This document shows, in pieces, positions 7,120 to 15,741 of a stretch of DNA of 64,000 bases. This DNA comes from an uncultured Burkholderiales bacterium (lineage in GTDB: Bacteria; Pseudomonadota; Gammaproteobacteria; Burkholderiales; Burkholderiaceae). How positions within the stretch are numbered: position 1 is the stretch's first letter; the number at the start of each line of letters is the position of its first letter. Where the stretch lies: positions 34,511 to 98,510 of the forward strand of contig CAMLJY010000018.1 in assembly GCA_946480465.1 (NCBI GenBank), written 5' to 3'. Under the pieces are notes generated by a model that worked only from the letters and a program-made list of their open reading frames with translations, searched no databases and was not told where the DNA came from. A program made the translations under genes and the position numbers.

Positions 7120-9564
7120 ATGCCTTATCACCCGAAAGTACTACCTGCACTGGTTTTCGCCGTGGGGTCCCTGGTGTCCCCGTGGGCCGCCGCGCAGCTC
7201 GGTGAAACGTTCTGGCGGCCTTTGGTCACCGAACACCAGTGGGTGGACTTAGCGCAGCCGCGACTGATTGACGGAGTCGCGGTAGCACTAAACGGTCCTC
7301 AGTATGTGCGCTACGGTGCCGACAAGAGGTGGGTCTACCGCACCATGCAAGGCGCATTCACCTGCAACAACAACATGTTCAACGCGTTCAACGATCCCGC
7401 ACCCGGGACGCTGAAGTACTGCCAGGTCTTCAAACCGATCCCTGCCGTGCGGGCCGACAACGACACCCAGCGCCGCTGGAACGAGGCGGCCATCGATCTG
7501 TCGCCCGCGCATGCGGTCACCAAGGGCGGTGGCGTGAAAATCGCGGTGATCGATACCGGCCACTCAGACCATCCGGACCTGGCCGGCAAGTGGGCGCGGG
7601 ATGCGTCGAAGGCGGGCTCGCCCATCGTGCAGTACCGGGCCGTCACGCCAGGCAATGGAGTTCCGATTCCCTCGATCGACAGCCTGAAGGGGTACTACAC
7701 CTCGGCCCGCGACGATCTGGCCGTTTCGCACGGCGTGCACGTGGCCGGCGTGATTGCCCGCGTGTGTCCGGACTGCAAGCTGATGCCGGTGAAGGTCGAC
7801 ATCAAGAGCGCGTATGAGGTTGCCCAAGGCGTACGCTGGGCCATCGCCAATGGCGCCCAGGTGATCAACATGAGCTTCCAGTCCCCCAGGAAGTGCGGCG
7901 CGCCCCTGACGCCGCAGGACGACCCGTACTTTCCCGCGCTCGAACAGGACATTGCCGAAGCTCGAGCCCGCGGCATCGTCCTCGTGGCCTCCGCCGGCAA
8001 TTGGGGCGCCCTGTCTCTTTCAGGTTCTCCCGCGGTGAACCAGCAAGACGTTGCGAACATCTTTCCCGCCAGCTGCCCGGGCGTATTGTCAGTGGGCGCC
8101 GTCGATCGGCGGGCGATGAAGGCCGTGATCACCCACGACGCCACCGACAAGATGGGTTACACCAACCAGGGCCCGTCGCTGTCCCTGATGGCACCCGGCG
8201 GCGGGATCGAAGCGCGCCTGGGCTATGGGCACGACATGCCGAACACCAAGGTCGGCGACCCACCGGTCAAGGCCCTGCCCTACACGTCCGGCGTGTGGGG
8301 GGCATTCCACAACCCGAACCCCCAGGGCGGTTGCAGCAAGGAGCTGATCCAGACCTATGCCGATGCCGACATCGGATCCCGCGTGATCCAGGCCCCCTAC
8401 ACCACTCCTCTGGCGCCGACGGCATTCCGGGCCACCGACCCGCTGGAATCGGTGCAAGGCGTCTATTCGACCTGGACGGTCAGGAAGCCAGGCAACGATA
8501 CCTCTGCGGCGGCCTATGAACACTGCTACCGCTACCTCAGCGGCACGTCCATGGCCGCGCCACACGTGGCCGGCACGGCCGGTCTGATGCTGGCCGCCAA
8601 GGGCGGCCTGTCCGGCGCGGACGTGTTCAGCATCCTGACCAACCCGGTCAATGCCTCGCCCGTGGGAGGCTACAACTGCGCGGAGCAGAACCTGGTCACC
8701 GGCAGTTGGGAGAACGTCTGTGGCGCCGGACTGCTGAATGCGGGCAAGGCGGTGAACATGGCATTGAACTGGAACACGAAGTCCGGCCCGTGTGCCGCCG
8801 CACCGGCCGGCAGCGTGTGCAAGCTGGACGCGTTGGCTTACGACACCGGGGGCAACGTCAACGTCAGCGCAGAGGCCGTGATTGCCTATGGCCGGCTCTG
8901 GACCTATGACGCGCAGGGCAGCGTCAAGCTCAATGGCGTGCCCCTGGCCAGCGTGCCGCGCTACGCCAACGGGCCGTGCGCCAAGGCACCGGCGGGCCAG
9001 CCTTGCCAGATCGATTCTCTGTCGATCATCCACTATCCGAACATCGGCTACATCGAGTCGGTCAGCGCCTATGGCCATTACTTCAACTTCGACAAGGCCG
9101 GGAATCCATACCCTACGGCGTCGAACTTCGACCTGCGCATCGAGCCCCGCTACTACAGCGCCGGCCCAAGTTGGGGTGGGTCGTTCACGCGCCCGTGCAA
9201 CACCATTCCCGCTGACCAGCCGTGCAAGTTTGACACCCGCACCATCGTCGACGCGCCCGAGTGGGGCGGCGTGATCGAGTCCATCACCATGAGTGGCCGC
9301 TACTTCCTCTACAACCCGCAGAAGGAATTGGTGCAGTCGAACTACCTGGGTTACGTGCCGCGCTATGCCGCGGGGCCGTGCAGCTACGCTGCGTCGCTCA
9401 CGACCTGCCGTTTCGATGCATTGGACTTCAAGCGCATCAATGGGAAGCTGGTGGAGGTCATCGTCGCCTATGGTCGCTATTGGGAGATTCCTGATGGCTC
9501 CGACGTGCCGCTACCAAACGCCGCTGGCATCGAATTGAAGCAAGTCGCACGCTACAACCAGTGA
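7120..9564 (+). CDS. secreted subtilisin-like serine protease with four C-terminal repeats
   Basis: An 814-residue S8 family peptidase. The ATG at 7120 has GAGGAAT upstream. A signal peptide (VLPALVFAVGSLVSPWAAAQ) directs export. The catalytic triad is D145 (IAVIDTGHSDHPDL), H204 (SHGVHVAGVIA) and S477 (LSGTSMAAPHVAGTAGL). A pair of Cys residues in RVCPDCKLMPVKV and further cysteines suggest disulfides. After the protease domain come four related repeats, starting at about residues 556, 618, 691 and 752. Each opens with (G/R)PC, has a second Cys about 10 residues later followed by an Asp, and closes near a Y-G-(R/H)-Y/L-W/F motif (for example VIAYGRLWTYD). They may be a substrate- or surface-binding module. 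The gene sits divergently from a TPR/LuxR regulator. Confidence 0.88.
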   Translation: MPYHPKVLPALVFAVGSLVSPWAAAQLGETFWRPLVTEHQWVDLAQPRLIDGVAVALNGPQYVRYGADKRWVYRTMQGAFTCNNNMFNAFNDPAPGTLKYCQVFKPIPAVRADNDTQRRWNEAAIDLSPAHAVTKGGGVKIAVIDTGHSDHPDLAGKWARDASKAGSPIVQYRAVTPGNGVPIPSIDSLKGYYTSARDDLAVSHGVHVAGVIARVCPDCKLMPVKVDIKSAYEVAQGVRWAIANGAQVINMSFQSPRKCGAPLTPQDDPYFPALEQDIAEARARGIVLVASAGNWGALSLSGSPAVNQQDVANIFPASCPGVLSVGAVDRRAMKAVITHDATDKMGYTNQGPSLSLMAPGGGIEARLGYGHDMPNTKVGDPPVKALPYTSGVWGAFHNPNPQGGCSKELIQTYADADIGSRVIQAPYTTPLAPTAFRATDPLESVQGVYSTWTVRKPGNDTSAAAYEHCYRYLSGTSMAAPHVAGTAGLMLAAKGGLSGADVFSILTNPVNASPVGGYNCAEQNLVTGSWENVCGAGLLNAGKAVNMALNWNTKSGPCAAAPAGSVCKLDALAYDTGGNVNVSAEAVIAYGRLWTYDAQGSVKLNGVPLASVPRYANGPCAKAPAGQPCQIDSLSIIHYPNIGYIESVSAYGHYFNFDKAGNPYPTASNFDLRIEPRYYSAGPSWGGSFTRPCNTIPADQPCKFDTRTIVDAPEWGGVIESITMSGRYFLYNPQKELVQSNYLGYVPRYAAGPCSYAASLTTCRFDALDFKRINGKLVEVIVAYGRYWEIPDGSDVPLPNAAGIELKQVARYNQ

Positions 9565-9641
9565 CCCACGAGGACTCCAAGGAAGCCAGGGTGCGTCGAG
9601 CGCTTAGAGCGCGCAGGAGCAAGTTCGGCGGGCCGTCCGGC

Positions 9642-9676
9642 AGGGGGCTGGCCGGGCCGTCGGCCCGCCCCCTTTG
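9642..9676 (+). terminator. terminator-like hairpin after the subtilase
   Basis: A GC-rich stem about 80 bases after the subtilase stop: AGGGGG(ct)GG(cc)GGGCC pairs with GGCCCGCCCCCTT across a 3-4 base loop with a bulge, ending in a short T run. It could be a Rho-independent terminator; the T tract is short. Confidence 0.45.
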
Positions 9677-10257
9677 CGGTCACCGCGCTCATCGACGCGG
9701 CGCCGTTGAACGCCGCGATGCCCGGGGCGGTGACGCTCTCGCGCTGAGCAAGGCGGTGCCGGGGGTTGCACGCAAGACGTTGCCGCCCGCGAACCCGCAA
9801 CAGGCGCGGTTCGGCGGAGGGTAGGCGCGCTTAGGCGCAAGGCAGCAGAAGGGTCATCCCGCCCACGAGAAGCGCCGTCTGGCAGGGCCGAACCGGCCCG
9901 ACCGGCTGGTCGAATCGCGGCGGAAGGAATGTGTCCGCGGCCGGTTATGTGGCGCGCGCGACGACGGTCCAGGGCGCTTGCAGCCAACGCGCGTCAGTCG
10001 TCGGGCACCGAGTTCGGGATCGGGTAATGCATTTTTCCGGTTGGCCGCGATATGCCCCGCCGACAAAATATGGCAAATGTGAACACACCAAGCTTGTCCG
10101 GGCACGAGCACTGGTGGCTGCCCTGCCACCGCGGCCTTCGATTTCAAGACGGGTATGACTCGGCCAACGCCGGCGGGCCGCGTGATCGCAGCGACCCTCA
10201 GTGGCTGCTGGGGTATGACCTTGCCCTCGAGGAACGGTCCCGCGCTGGCTCGCCAGG
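9677..10257. other. gene-poor stretch, nothing recognised
   Basis: Between the subtilase terminator and the long hairpin I find no gene with a plausible start, ribosome site or known domain. A nine-base GGGTATGAC occurs twice (about 10152 and 10212). Several GC-rich open frames cross the region but have the composition of shadow frames. Confidence 0.4.
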
Positions 10258-10303
10258 CAATCGCGGTAGGGGCCCTCAGCAATGAGGGTCCCTACCGCGA
10301 TTG
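10258..10303. repeat. 21-bp stem with GNRA-type GCAA loop
   Basis: The left arm 10258-10278 and right arm 10283-10303 pair over 21 positions with a single mismatch (G-T wobble in one RNA orientation). The loop is GCAA at 10279-10282, a GNRA tetraloop. After a small internal loop, GCCAG just outside the left arm can pair with CTGGC outside the right arm. There is no T tract on either side. It lies 13 bases upstream of the small membrane protein gene, so it could act in its leader or be a mobile palindrome of REP/MITE type. Confidence 0.75.
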
Positions 10304-10315
10304 GGCTGGCACGGC

Positions 10316-10642
10316 ATGTACCAGTACGAGATGGGCGGGGCCTATGGCTCGGAGATCGCGCGGCTGGAACAGTGCATGCGCGAGAGCGTGCAGCGCGCCG
10401 CCCGGCTGGAGGCGCTGACGCGCGCGCTGGCCTCGCGGCCGGAAGGCCACCGGCTGGCGCTGGTGCAGCCCAACGACCTGATCTCGAACACCCACGGCTA
10501 CGCGCGTGCCGTGCAGCAATCGATGGACGTGCTGCGCGGTCACCGCCAGCGCATACCGACCGGCATCGCGCTGGTCCTGGTGATCGCGGTGATCGCGATC
10601 TTCGCCGCGCTGCTGTTGCGCCTGGGCGGTGGCCGGTCTTGA
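10316..10642 (+). CDS. small single-pass membrane protein of unknown function
   Basis: 108 residues starting MYQYEMGGAYGSEIARLEQC. An amphipathic, charged N-terminal part (possibly coiled coil, residues 9-75) precedes one strong C-terminal transmembrane helix (GIALVLVIAVIAIFAALLLR) and a short basic tail, a tail-anchored layout. The upstream ATG at 10301 lies inside the hairpin arm and is less likely. No family is recognised. It lies between the palindrome and the converging three-gene operon, within a cluster of uncharacterised genes. Confidence 0.5.
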   Translation: MYQYEMGGAYGSEIARLEQCMRESVQRAARLEALTRALASRPEGHRLALVQPNDLISNTHGYARAVQQSMDVLRGHRQRIPTGIALVLVIAVIAIFAALLLRLGGGRS

Positions 10643-10741
10643 CGGCGCCGCCCGGCCGTAGCGGACCCGCTCGGCCGCGCGGCAAGGCTTTCGCCATGCC
10701 TGCGCTCGCGACGGGATCCGCAGGCGGGATAACGCCGCGCT

Positions 10742-12160
10742 TCAGCGGCTGCCCGGGATCTCGAGGAAGGGCACGCCGAGCTTCACGGCCACGGTCATGG
10801 CGTTCTTGTCCTTGCCGTCGGCGAATCCGCGCTCGCGCACGCCGGCCAGCTGCAACCAGGCGTCCTTCATGAAGTCCAGCTTCAGTTCGCCGCCGACGGC
10901 GACGATGCGGATCTTCTCGGTCGTGTCGTCGCCCAGGCGCACGCGGCGGTGGCCGAACTCGAGGTAGCCGTGCCAGCTGTCCTTGCCCAGGCGCGTGCGC
11001 AGCGTGCCTTCACTGACGTCCTGGCGGACCAGCAAGGTGGCATCGTCAGGATGGACCGCGCGATCGTCGAGCCGCCGGCTGGCATAGGCCTGGAGCAGCA
11101 CGCGCAGGCCGTTGGGGTCGGGGGCGGCCAGCTGCGGCATCAGCGCGGCATGGCCGATCGAGAAGCTCAACCAGGCGGCGCGGGCGTCTGGCGCGCGGTC
11201 CGTGACCGTGCCGGTCTTCGAGTACCAGCTGTGCCCATAGCCCACGTACAGCGCCGGCATGGCCCACAAGGGGCGGGGCGTGGCCTGGGTGTTCGTCAGC
11301 ACGTTGCAGGCGGCGAGCGAGGGATCGGCTGGCTTCGGCGTGAGGTCTTTCCCCGGGGGCAGCGGGGGGCGCGGCGCTCGCCGAAGGCAGTCCGCGGTGA
11401 AGTTCCAGTACAGCCCCGGGTCGCCGTCATCGATCAGTCCGACGCGGATGCCCCAGGCGGAGCGCGCGCTGCCTTGCGGGTCCGGCTTGGTCATCGCCAG
11501 CGACAGCATGGTGCGCGCGAGCACGCGAGTGGGGTAGCCCTCCCACCGCAGGTCCGATGCCAACTGGCCCAGCTCGACCCTGGGCGCGTAGTCGCTGCCG
11601 CCACGCAGCCATTCCTTGCCGAACAGCGCGACGGTCGAGACGTCGAAGGCCAGCCCCTCCTTGGCCTTGCCGTCCGCGCCCATGCCACGCAGCACGGAAG
11701 CGCCGAACTCGCGGATCGTGCCGGGCCGCTGCACCTTGTCCGGATTGATGCCCAGGATGGTGAAGGCCGGGCTGGATGGCACCGACAGCTCGAGCTGCGC
11801 CAGGTTGCTGAAGCGATCGAACACGGCCTGCTTGTCGGCCTTCGTGACGGAAGCGGCGGCGGTTGCGGTGGCGGGCGCCGGTGCTGGTGCTGGTGCTGGT
11901 GCTGGCGTTGCGGCACCCGCCGCTGCAACGTCGGCCTGCGGTGTCGGCGCGCCGCGCTGCACCGCGGCCGCGAGATCGGCGGCCGTCAGCACGGTGCGGC
12001 ACGTGGGTACCGTGCCCGGTTGGGAGGTCGTCGGGCAGATGATCAGCTTTCCTTCGCTGATTCGCGGTTCCCATCCGTCCGGGATGCCCGGCTGCGCTGA
12101 TGCCGCGCAGGGCAGGGCGGCTGCTGCCACGATCAGCCATGGGGGCGGTGTGGGGCTCAT
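10742..12160 (-). CDS. exported protein with beta-rich C-terminus, third gene of unknown operon
   Basis: 472 residues, unknown family. A signal peptide (PPWLIVAAAALPCAASAQP) is followed by a small Cys-containing head (IICPTTSQPGTVPTC), an Ala/Pro linker of alternating residues (GAATPAPAPAPAPAPA, from a GCTGGT-type repeat near 11880-11905), and then a long region with alternating hydrophobic strands and aromatic residues (YVGYGHSWYSKTGTV, WHGYLEFGHRRVRLG, EIPGSR end). This pattern suggests an outer-membrane beta barrel or other beta-rich envelope protein, but I cannot name it. Its ATG overlaps the stop of the preceding gene by four bases (ATGA), so it is coupled to it. It is probably the effector or surface end of the three-gene system. 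Confidence 0.65.
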   Translation of the reverse strand: MSPTPPPWLIVAAAALPCAASAQPGIPDGWEPRISEGKLIICPTTSQPGTVPTCRTVLTAADLAAAVQRGAPTPQADVAAAGAATPAPAPAPAPAPATATAAASVTKADKQAVFDRFSNLAQLELSVPSSPAFTILGINPDKVQRPGTIREFGASVLRGMGADGKAKEGLAFDVSTVALFGKEWLRGGSDYAPRVELGQLASDLRWEGYPTRVLARTMLSLAMTKPDPQGSARSAWGIRVGLIDDGDPGLYWNFTADCLRRAPRPPLPPGKDLTPKPADPSLAACNVLTNTQATPRPLWAMPALYVGYGHSWYSKTGTVTDRAPDARAAWLSFSIGHAALMPQLAAPDPNGLRVLLQAYASRRLDDRAVHPDDATLLVRQDVSEGTLRTRLGKDSWHGYLEFGHRRVRLGDDTTEKIRIVAVGGELKLDFMKDAWLQLAGVRERGFADGKDKNAMTVAVKLGVPFLEIPGSR

Positions 12161-12612
12161 ACCCGGGCCCCGGCCACCAGCGGCACCATCTGGGTGGTCG
12201 ACAGGTCGACGCCGTCGTAGACGATGTCGTCGGCGAACTGACCGGCCGCGATCTGGGCGGAGAACTGGCCCGCCGCGCAGATGTCGCCGTTGGCGGCGCG
12301 TACCTTGGACGTTACGCTGTAGCTGCCCAGGTTGGCGGCGCTGCGCACCGCTTGCACGCTCCACTTCAGGTACGCGGCGTTCGGCGGCACCAGGAAGAGC
12401 CAGGTGGCCTTGCCGCCGATCTCGGTCGTCAGCGGTGGCCCGAAGCCATCGAAGCCGACGCCCTGCAGCGGTGTGCCGTCGGCGCTGAAGACCGCCGCTT
12501 GCACGCGCGCGAGCGGTCCGCCGAAGACCTCGACCGCGAGCGAGCCGGTGCTGCCGGCGGGGATCACCGCGCTTCTCTCGAACTTGATGCGGCCGTCGAT
12601 GTCGATGGGCAT
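12157..12612 (-). CDS. small beta-rich hypothetical protein, second gene of unknown operon
   Basis: 151 residues without a signal peptide. It starts MPIDIDGRIKFERSAVIPAG with a GGAGG site upstream (AGGAGGTTTCC before the ATG). The sequence is rich in short Val/Ala/Gly strands (GSLAVEVFGGPLARVQAAVF, ATWLFLVPPNAAYLKW) and resembles an immunoglobulin-like or jelly-roll sandwich, though no family motif is recognised. It overlaps the next gene by four bases, and about 70 bases separate it from the preceding membrane protein. The three genes keep the same order and strand and share no obvious household function. Confidence 0.6.
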   Translation of the reverse strand: MPIDIDGRIKFERSAVIPAGSTGSLAVEVFGGPLARVQAAVFSADGTPLQGVGFDGFGPPLTTEIGGKATWLFLVPPNAAYLKWSVQAVRSAANLGSYSVTSKVRAANGDICAAGQFSAQIAAGQFADDIVYDGVDLSTTQMVPLVAGARV

Positions 12613-12681
12613 GGAAACCTCCTCCTGTGAACGTGCCTGGAAGCCAGGCGGGGTGGTGCCGGTTGCAGCGTGGCGGCGGGA

Positions 12682-13902
12682 CTACACCCGTCGGCCTGAC
12701 GGGAGCTGGTTCGGCTTGGCCGCGGTCGGCGTGTCCGGCGCCGGGCCTTCCAGCACCTGCTTGCCCCCGGCCTGCGCGATGCCACTGACACCCAGCAGGG
12801 CCAGCAAGGTGCCGTCGATGGCCGGGTAGGACAGCGTTCGCATCACGTGTTCGGCGACGACTGCCAGCAGCACCATGTTGACGGCCAGGGCCTGGCTGCG
12901 ATGGAACTGCTGGGCGCCGTCCCAGCCGGTGACGACGTCGACCAGCAGGTTCTTGGAGGCGAGGAACGGCCGCGGGCCGGCACCGGTGTCCACCGCAAAG
13001 GACGCCAAGGTCGTCGCCGCGCTGACGCCGAGCAGGGCCACCAGCGTCGGCTCCGGGGGCGGCAGCTCGCCCAGCACGATCCACATGAACAGGCCCGAGG
13101 CCAGGACGACGAACAGCCACAGCCCCGCCTGCAGGCGCGCCAGGCTGAAGGTGGCGCGTACCAGCGACCCCGGCCGCGCATTCGGCGGCGGACTGGGCAG
13201 CTGCTCCACGGGGCGCGCCGGCGCGTCCCGAAACACGTCGGTCTCGAACAGGCACCACAGCAGGAAGCCCGCGAGCAATGCCATCAACGCCAAGCCCACG
13301 AACTCGCGGTTCTCCGTGGTCACGCGGATGTGCGGCCCTCGGTCGTCCGCGGCCGGGGCCGCATCCACCGGCGCGCCGTCCCAGCTCAGCGCGGCACGCA
13401 GCTCGATGGGCACCGACATGTCACGCTGCTGCCGGTACAGGCCGGTCCACAGGGCTTGCGTGGTCTTGTCCACCGGGACCCGGTAGCTGATCCGCATGGT
13501 CTCCTGCGATGCGGGCTCATCGGTGCGCAGGATGGGTTCCCCGCTTGCGAAGAGCCCGTTGATGTAGAGCCGCGGCTTGAGCGCGTGGCCGGTGGACTTC
13601 GCTGCTTTCCAGGCCGCGCGGGGCACGACGACCGTGACCTGCCCGGGGCCTTCCAAGGTGCCGCGGCGGACGGCGGGCGGAACGACGGCGCACTCATCGG
13701 GCGTTAGCGGAGGTTCTCCTGCCGGCGCCGATGCGGCCCCCGGAGGCACTGCAGCGCCTGCCCAGGCACACAGCACGGGCAGCGGCGGCTGGGTAGTCGC
13801 GACCGCCGCCTGCGGCACCATCCCTGCCGGCAGCAGGGCCAGCACCCAGGCCCGCCATGCCCGCATGGCCGAGGTTCTCGCTGAATTGCACGTCCGGCGC
13901 AT
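12682..13902 (-). CDS. polytopic membrane protein, first gene of unknown operon
   Basis: 406 residues. The ATG at 13902 has GGGAGGA six bases upstream, so the first Met is used. An N-terminal signal or anchor (MRAWRAWVLALLPAGMVPQA) is followed by an exported soluble domain of about 170 residues (GPGQVTVVVPRAAWKAAK, LKPRLYINGLFASGEPI). Then come about five membrane segments: EFVGLALMALLAGFLLWCLF near 212-232, two in LQAGLWLFVVLASGLFMWIV and VALLGVSAATTLASFAVD, and two near the end. The hydrophobic C-terminal half could anchor a complex formed with the two following products. The family is unknown. It is the operon's first gene, and a 10-bp dyad lies further upstream on the other side of the divergent gene's promoter. 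Confidence 0.65.
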   Translation of the reverse strand: MRRTCNSARTSAMRAWRAWVLALLPAGMVPQAAVATTQPPLPVLCAWAGAAVPPGAASAPAGEPPLTPDECAVVPPAVRRGTLEGPGQVTVVVPRAAWKAAKSTGHALKPRLYINGLFASGEPILRTDEPASQETMRISYRVPVDKTTQALWTGLYRQQRDMSVPIELRAALSWDGAPVDAAPAADDRGPHIRVTTENREFVGLALMALLAGFLLWCLFETDVFRDAPARPVEQLPSPPPNARPGSLVRATFSLARLQAGLWLFVVLASGLFMWIVLGELPPPEPTLVALLGVSAATTLASFAVDTGAGPRPFLASKNLLVDVVTGWDGAQQFHRSQALAVNMVLLAVVAEHVMRTLSYPAIDGTLLALLGVSGIAQAGGKQVLEGPAPDTPTAAKPNQLPSGRRV

Positions 13903-14072
13903 CCGATCCTCCCTGCCCGCTGTTGGTCGATGGGCAGGCCATGGTGGCGCGGCCTCTCGCGGCTGGCATCACTGGATATGAGGATGGCGCCTGGGGCGAG
14001 GGCGGCGTGCAGCCCAGGTGGCGCCGAGGTGCTCGAAGGCGCGGTGGCGGGACGCAGGAACGGCCGAAATGA

Positions 14073-14105
14073 CCGGGTGTCCAGCTTGCTCAGACGGACA
14101 CCCGG
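14073..14105. promoter_or_regulatory. perfect 10-bp inverted repeat upstream of the 14149 gene
   Basis: CCGGGTGTCC at 14073-14082 is repeated inverted as GGACACCCGG at 14096-14105 with a 13-base gap. It lies in the divergent region between the exported-protein operon and the Gly/Gln-rich gene, 44 bases before the latter's ATG. It could be an operator or a small RNA hairpin; there is no T tract. Confidence 0.5.
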
Positions 14106-14148
14106 GTGTTCCCCGGTCGTTTCCAGATGCACTCAGAAAGGAGATCAG

Positions 14149-14670
14149 ATGTACGCACAGAACCAGTACCCCGGTCATGACGGCGGGGCGATGCACAGGC
14201 CCGGTTCGTATTTCGGCGGTGGGCAGTCGGTTCAATCGGCATTCCCCGGACAGGGTGGCTACGGGCAGCAGGGCGGCGCCCAGGGCCGGCCGGAGTTCGG
14301 GGCGGGCCAGGGCATGGGTGGCGCGGCCGGTCCGTACGGCGACCCGTACCGCGGGCCATCGTCCGCGGGCGGCGGTGAATGGGCCGCCGCGGGCGGTGGC
14401 CAGTGGCAGCAGCCGCAGTTCCAGGGCCAGCGCGGCGCGGGGCAGCGCATGGACGTGGCCTTCAACGAGCGCACGATGGACAAGGACTTCAACCTCGTCA
14501 GCGTGCTCTACCACGCGTTGCAGGGCCTGGACACCTGCCAGCGCTACCGGCAGGACGCCCAGCGCGAGGGCAGTCCCGAAGTTGCGCAGTTCATGGACCA
14601 GGTGATGCAGCAACAGCAGCAGATCGCGCAACGCGCGAAGGAGCTGCTGTTCCGGCAGCGGCAGATCTGA
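14149..14670 (+). CDS. Gly/Gln-rich protein with ferritin-like (CotF-like) helical C-terminus
   Basis: 173 residues. The ATG at 14149 has AAAGGAG upstream. The N-terminal 100 residues are low complexity (Gly, Gln, Pro, Tyr; GQGGYGQQGGAQGRPEF), like a disordered or adhesive segment. The C-terminal 70 residues form two amphipathic helices (NERTMDKDFNLVSVLYHALQ, QFMDQVMQQQQQIAQRAKEL) that resemble one half of the ferritin-like spore-coat CotF/DUF892 type pattern. Function is not known. The disordered-plus-helical layout fits an envelope-associated or stress protein (inference). It is divergent from the unknown exported operon and might belong with it. Confidence 0.6.
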   Translation: MYAQNQYPGHDGGAMHRPGSYFGGGQSVQSAFPGQGGYGQQGGAQGRPEFGAGQGMGGAAGPYGDPYRGPSSAGGGEWAAAGGGQWQQPQFQGQRGAGQRMDVAFNERTMDKDFNLVSVLYHALQGLDTCQRYRQDAQREGSPEVAQFMDQVMQQQQQIAQRAKELLFRQRQI

Positions 14671-14747
14671 GCGCTGCAGACCGCCGCCCGCCGGGCGCGA
14701 AGGCCTCGTGCCCGGTGGGCCGGAGGAGCCGGCGGGAGCGGTGGGCG

Positions 14748-14984
14748 TCAGCGTGGGCCGGGCACGCTGCCTTTCTTGCGGTCGCGGTCGCCGCTGGCGT
14801 GGGCGTCTCGCTCGGCGTGGCGGGCGCGCGTAGCGCTGTCCGTCGCGCCGGCATCGGCGCTGTCGGCCGCGGCGGCGCCGTTGTCCTGCAGGGTTTCATC
14901 GATGCCTTCCTGCTGCTTCACCGCATCGCGCGCTTCGCGCAGCGGTTGGGCGGGGCCGGCGGGGCGGTTGGCGTTGCCTGGCAT
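14748..14984 (-). CDS. small hydrophilic hypothetical protein
   Basis: 78 residues from the ATG at 14984, which has AGGAG eight bases upstream; the frame extends further but without a ribosome site. The sequence is highly charged and Ala-rich (PLREARDAVKQQEGIDETLQ, RARHAERDAHASGDRDRKKG) and probably disordered. Small proteins of this type are common in Burkholderiales and are mostly unannotated; no function is claimed. It is transcribed divergently from the SUI1 gene. Confidence 0.45.
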   Translation of the reverse strand: MPGNANRPAGPAQPLREARDAVKQQEGIDETLQDNGAAAADSADAGATDSATRARHAERDAHASGDRDRKKGSVPGPR

Positions 14985-15150
14985 GGTGGCGATCTCCTGG
15001 TGCGGTGGAGGCAAGGCGGTGAGGCAATCTCCGTGCCCCTGGACGGCGCGGCCGGGCCGGCGTTGCGGTGCCGTCGGCTCGGCGACGGGCCGGCGAAAGG
15101 CCCGACGAAGCGCCGACAATCCCGCCCCTGGTCCTTACCGCACCGGCACC

Positions 15151-15516
15151 ATGCCCAAGCCCCTGAACAGCGGCCTCGTCTATTCCACCGACAGCGGCCG
15201 CATGTGCCCTGACTGCCGCCAGCCCATCGCCGCCTGCGCCTGCCGGAGCCAGGCCCAGGCGGCGCGTCCGCGCGGTGACGGCATCGTGCGCGTCAGCCGC
15301 GAGACCAAGGGGCGGGGCGGCAAGGCGGTCACGGTGATCCGCGGTCTCGATGCGGACCCCGCCGGGCTGGTGGCGTTGGGCAAGCAGCTGAAGGCCTGCT
15401 GCGGCTCCGGTGGCACGGTGAAGGAGGGCGTGGTCGAAGTGCAGGGCGATCATTGCGAGCGCGTCGTCGCCTACCTGCAGCAGGCGGGCTATGCCGCGAA
15501 GCGCGCGGGCGGCTGA
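15151..15516 (+). CDS. yciH: SUI1/eIF1-family translation factor YciH
   Basis: 121 residues. The N-terminal third has a small Cys cluster (MCPDCRQPIAACAC), and the C-terminal 75 residues are a SUI1 domain: VSRETKGRGGKAVTVIRGLD, LGKQLKACCGSGGTVKEGVV, EVQGDHCERVVAYLQQAGY. It is the bacterial homologue of eukaryotic eIF1, which binds the 30S subunit and affects start-site fidelity under stress. Length and motif order are normal for the family. It stands alone, upstream of the two-component genes. Confidence 0.9.
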   Translation: MPKPLNSGLVYSTDSGRMCPDCRQPIAACACRSQAQAARPRGDGIVRVSRETKGRGGKAVTVIRGLDADPAGLVALGKQLKACCGSGGTVKEGVVEVQGDHCERVVAYLQQAGYAAKRAGG

Positions 15517-15741
15517 GGTGGGGGCTGGCGCCGGGCCGCGGGCCAACCCCTACGTGTTGCCACGCAACGGCCGTTGCGGGTTCCGCCGATGGCGCCGCCG
15601 CAGCCGAATCACCACACTGACCCGTGTCGTGTGTCCTGCGCATGCCGTGGGTGTGCCGTGCGTGTGGCGGGCGGCGCGTTGCTTCGCGTATTCCCCGATC
15701 GACGCCGACGCGCATCACCGACCTGATGTCGAGAGCCGTTC

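Noticed and set aside
6845..7150. Minus-strand ORF in the LuxR-subtilase gap
   Set aside because: It overlaps the subtilase start and ribosome site and has no plausible start or domain.
9561..10282. Several open frames across the gene-poor region after the subtilase
   Set aside because: Arg/Ala/Pro-rich composition typical of shadow frames in GC-rich DNA, and no start signals; one crosses the hairpin.
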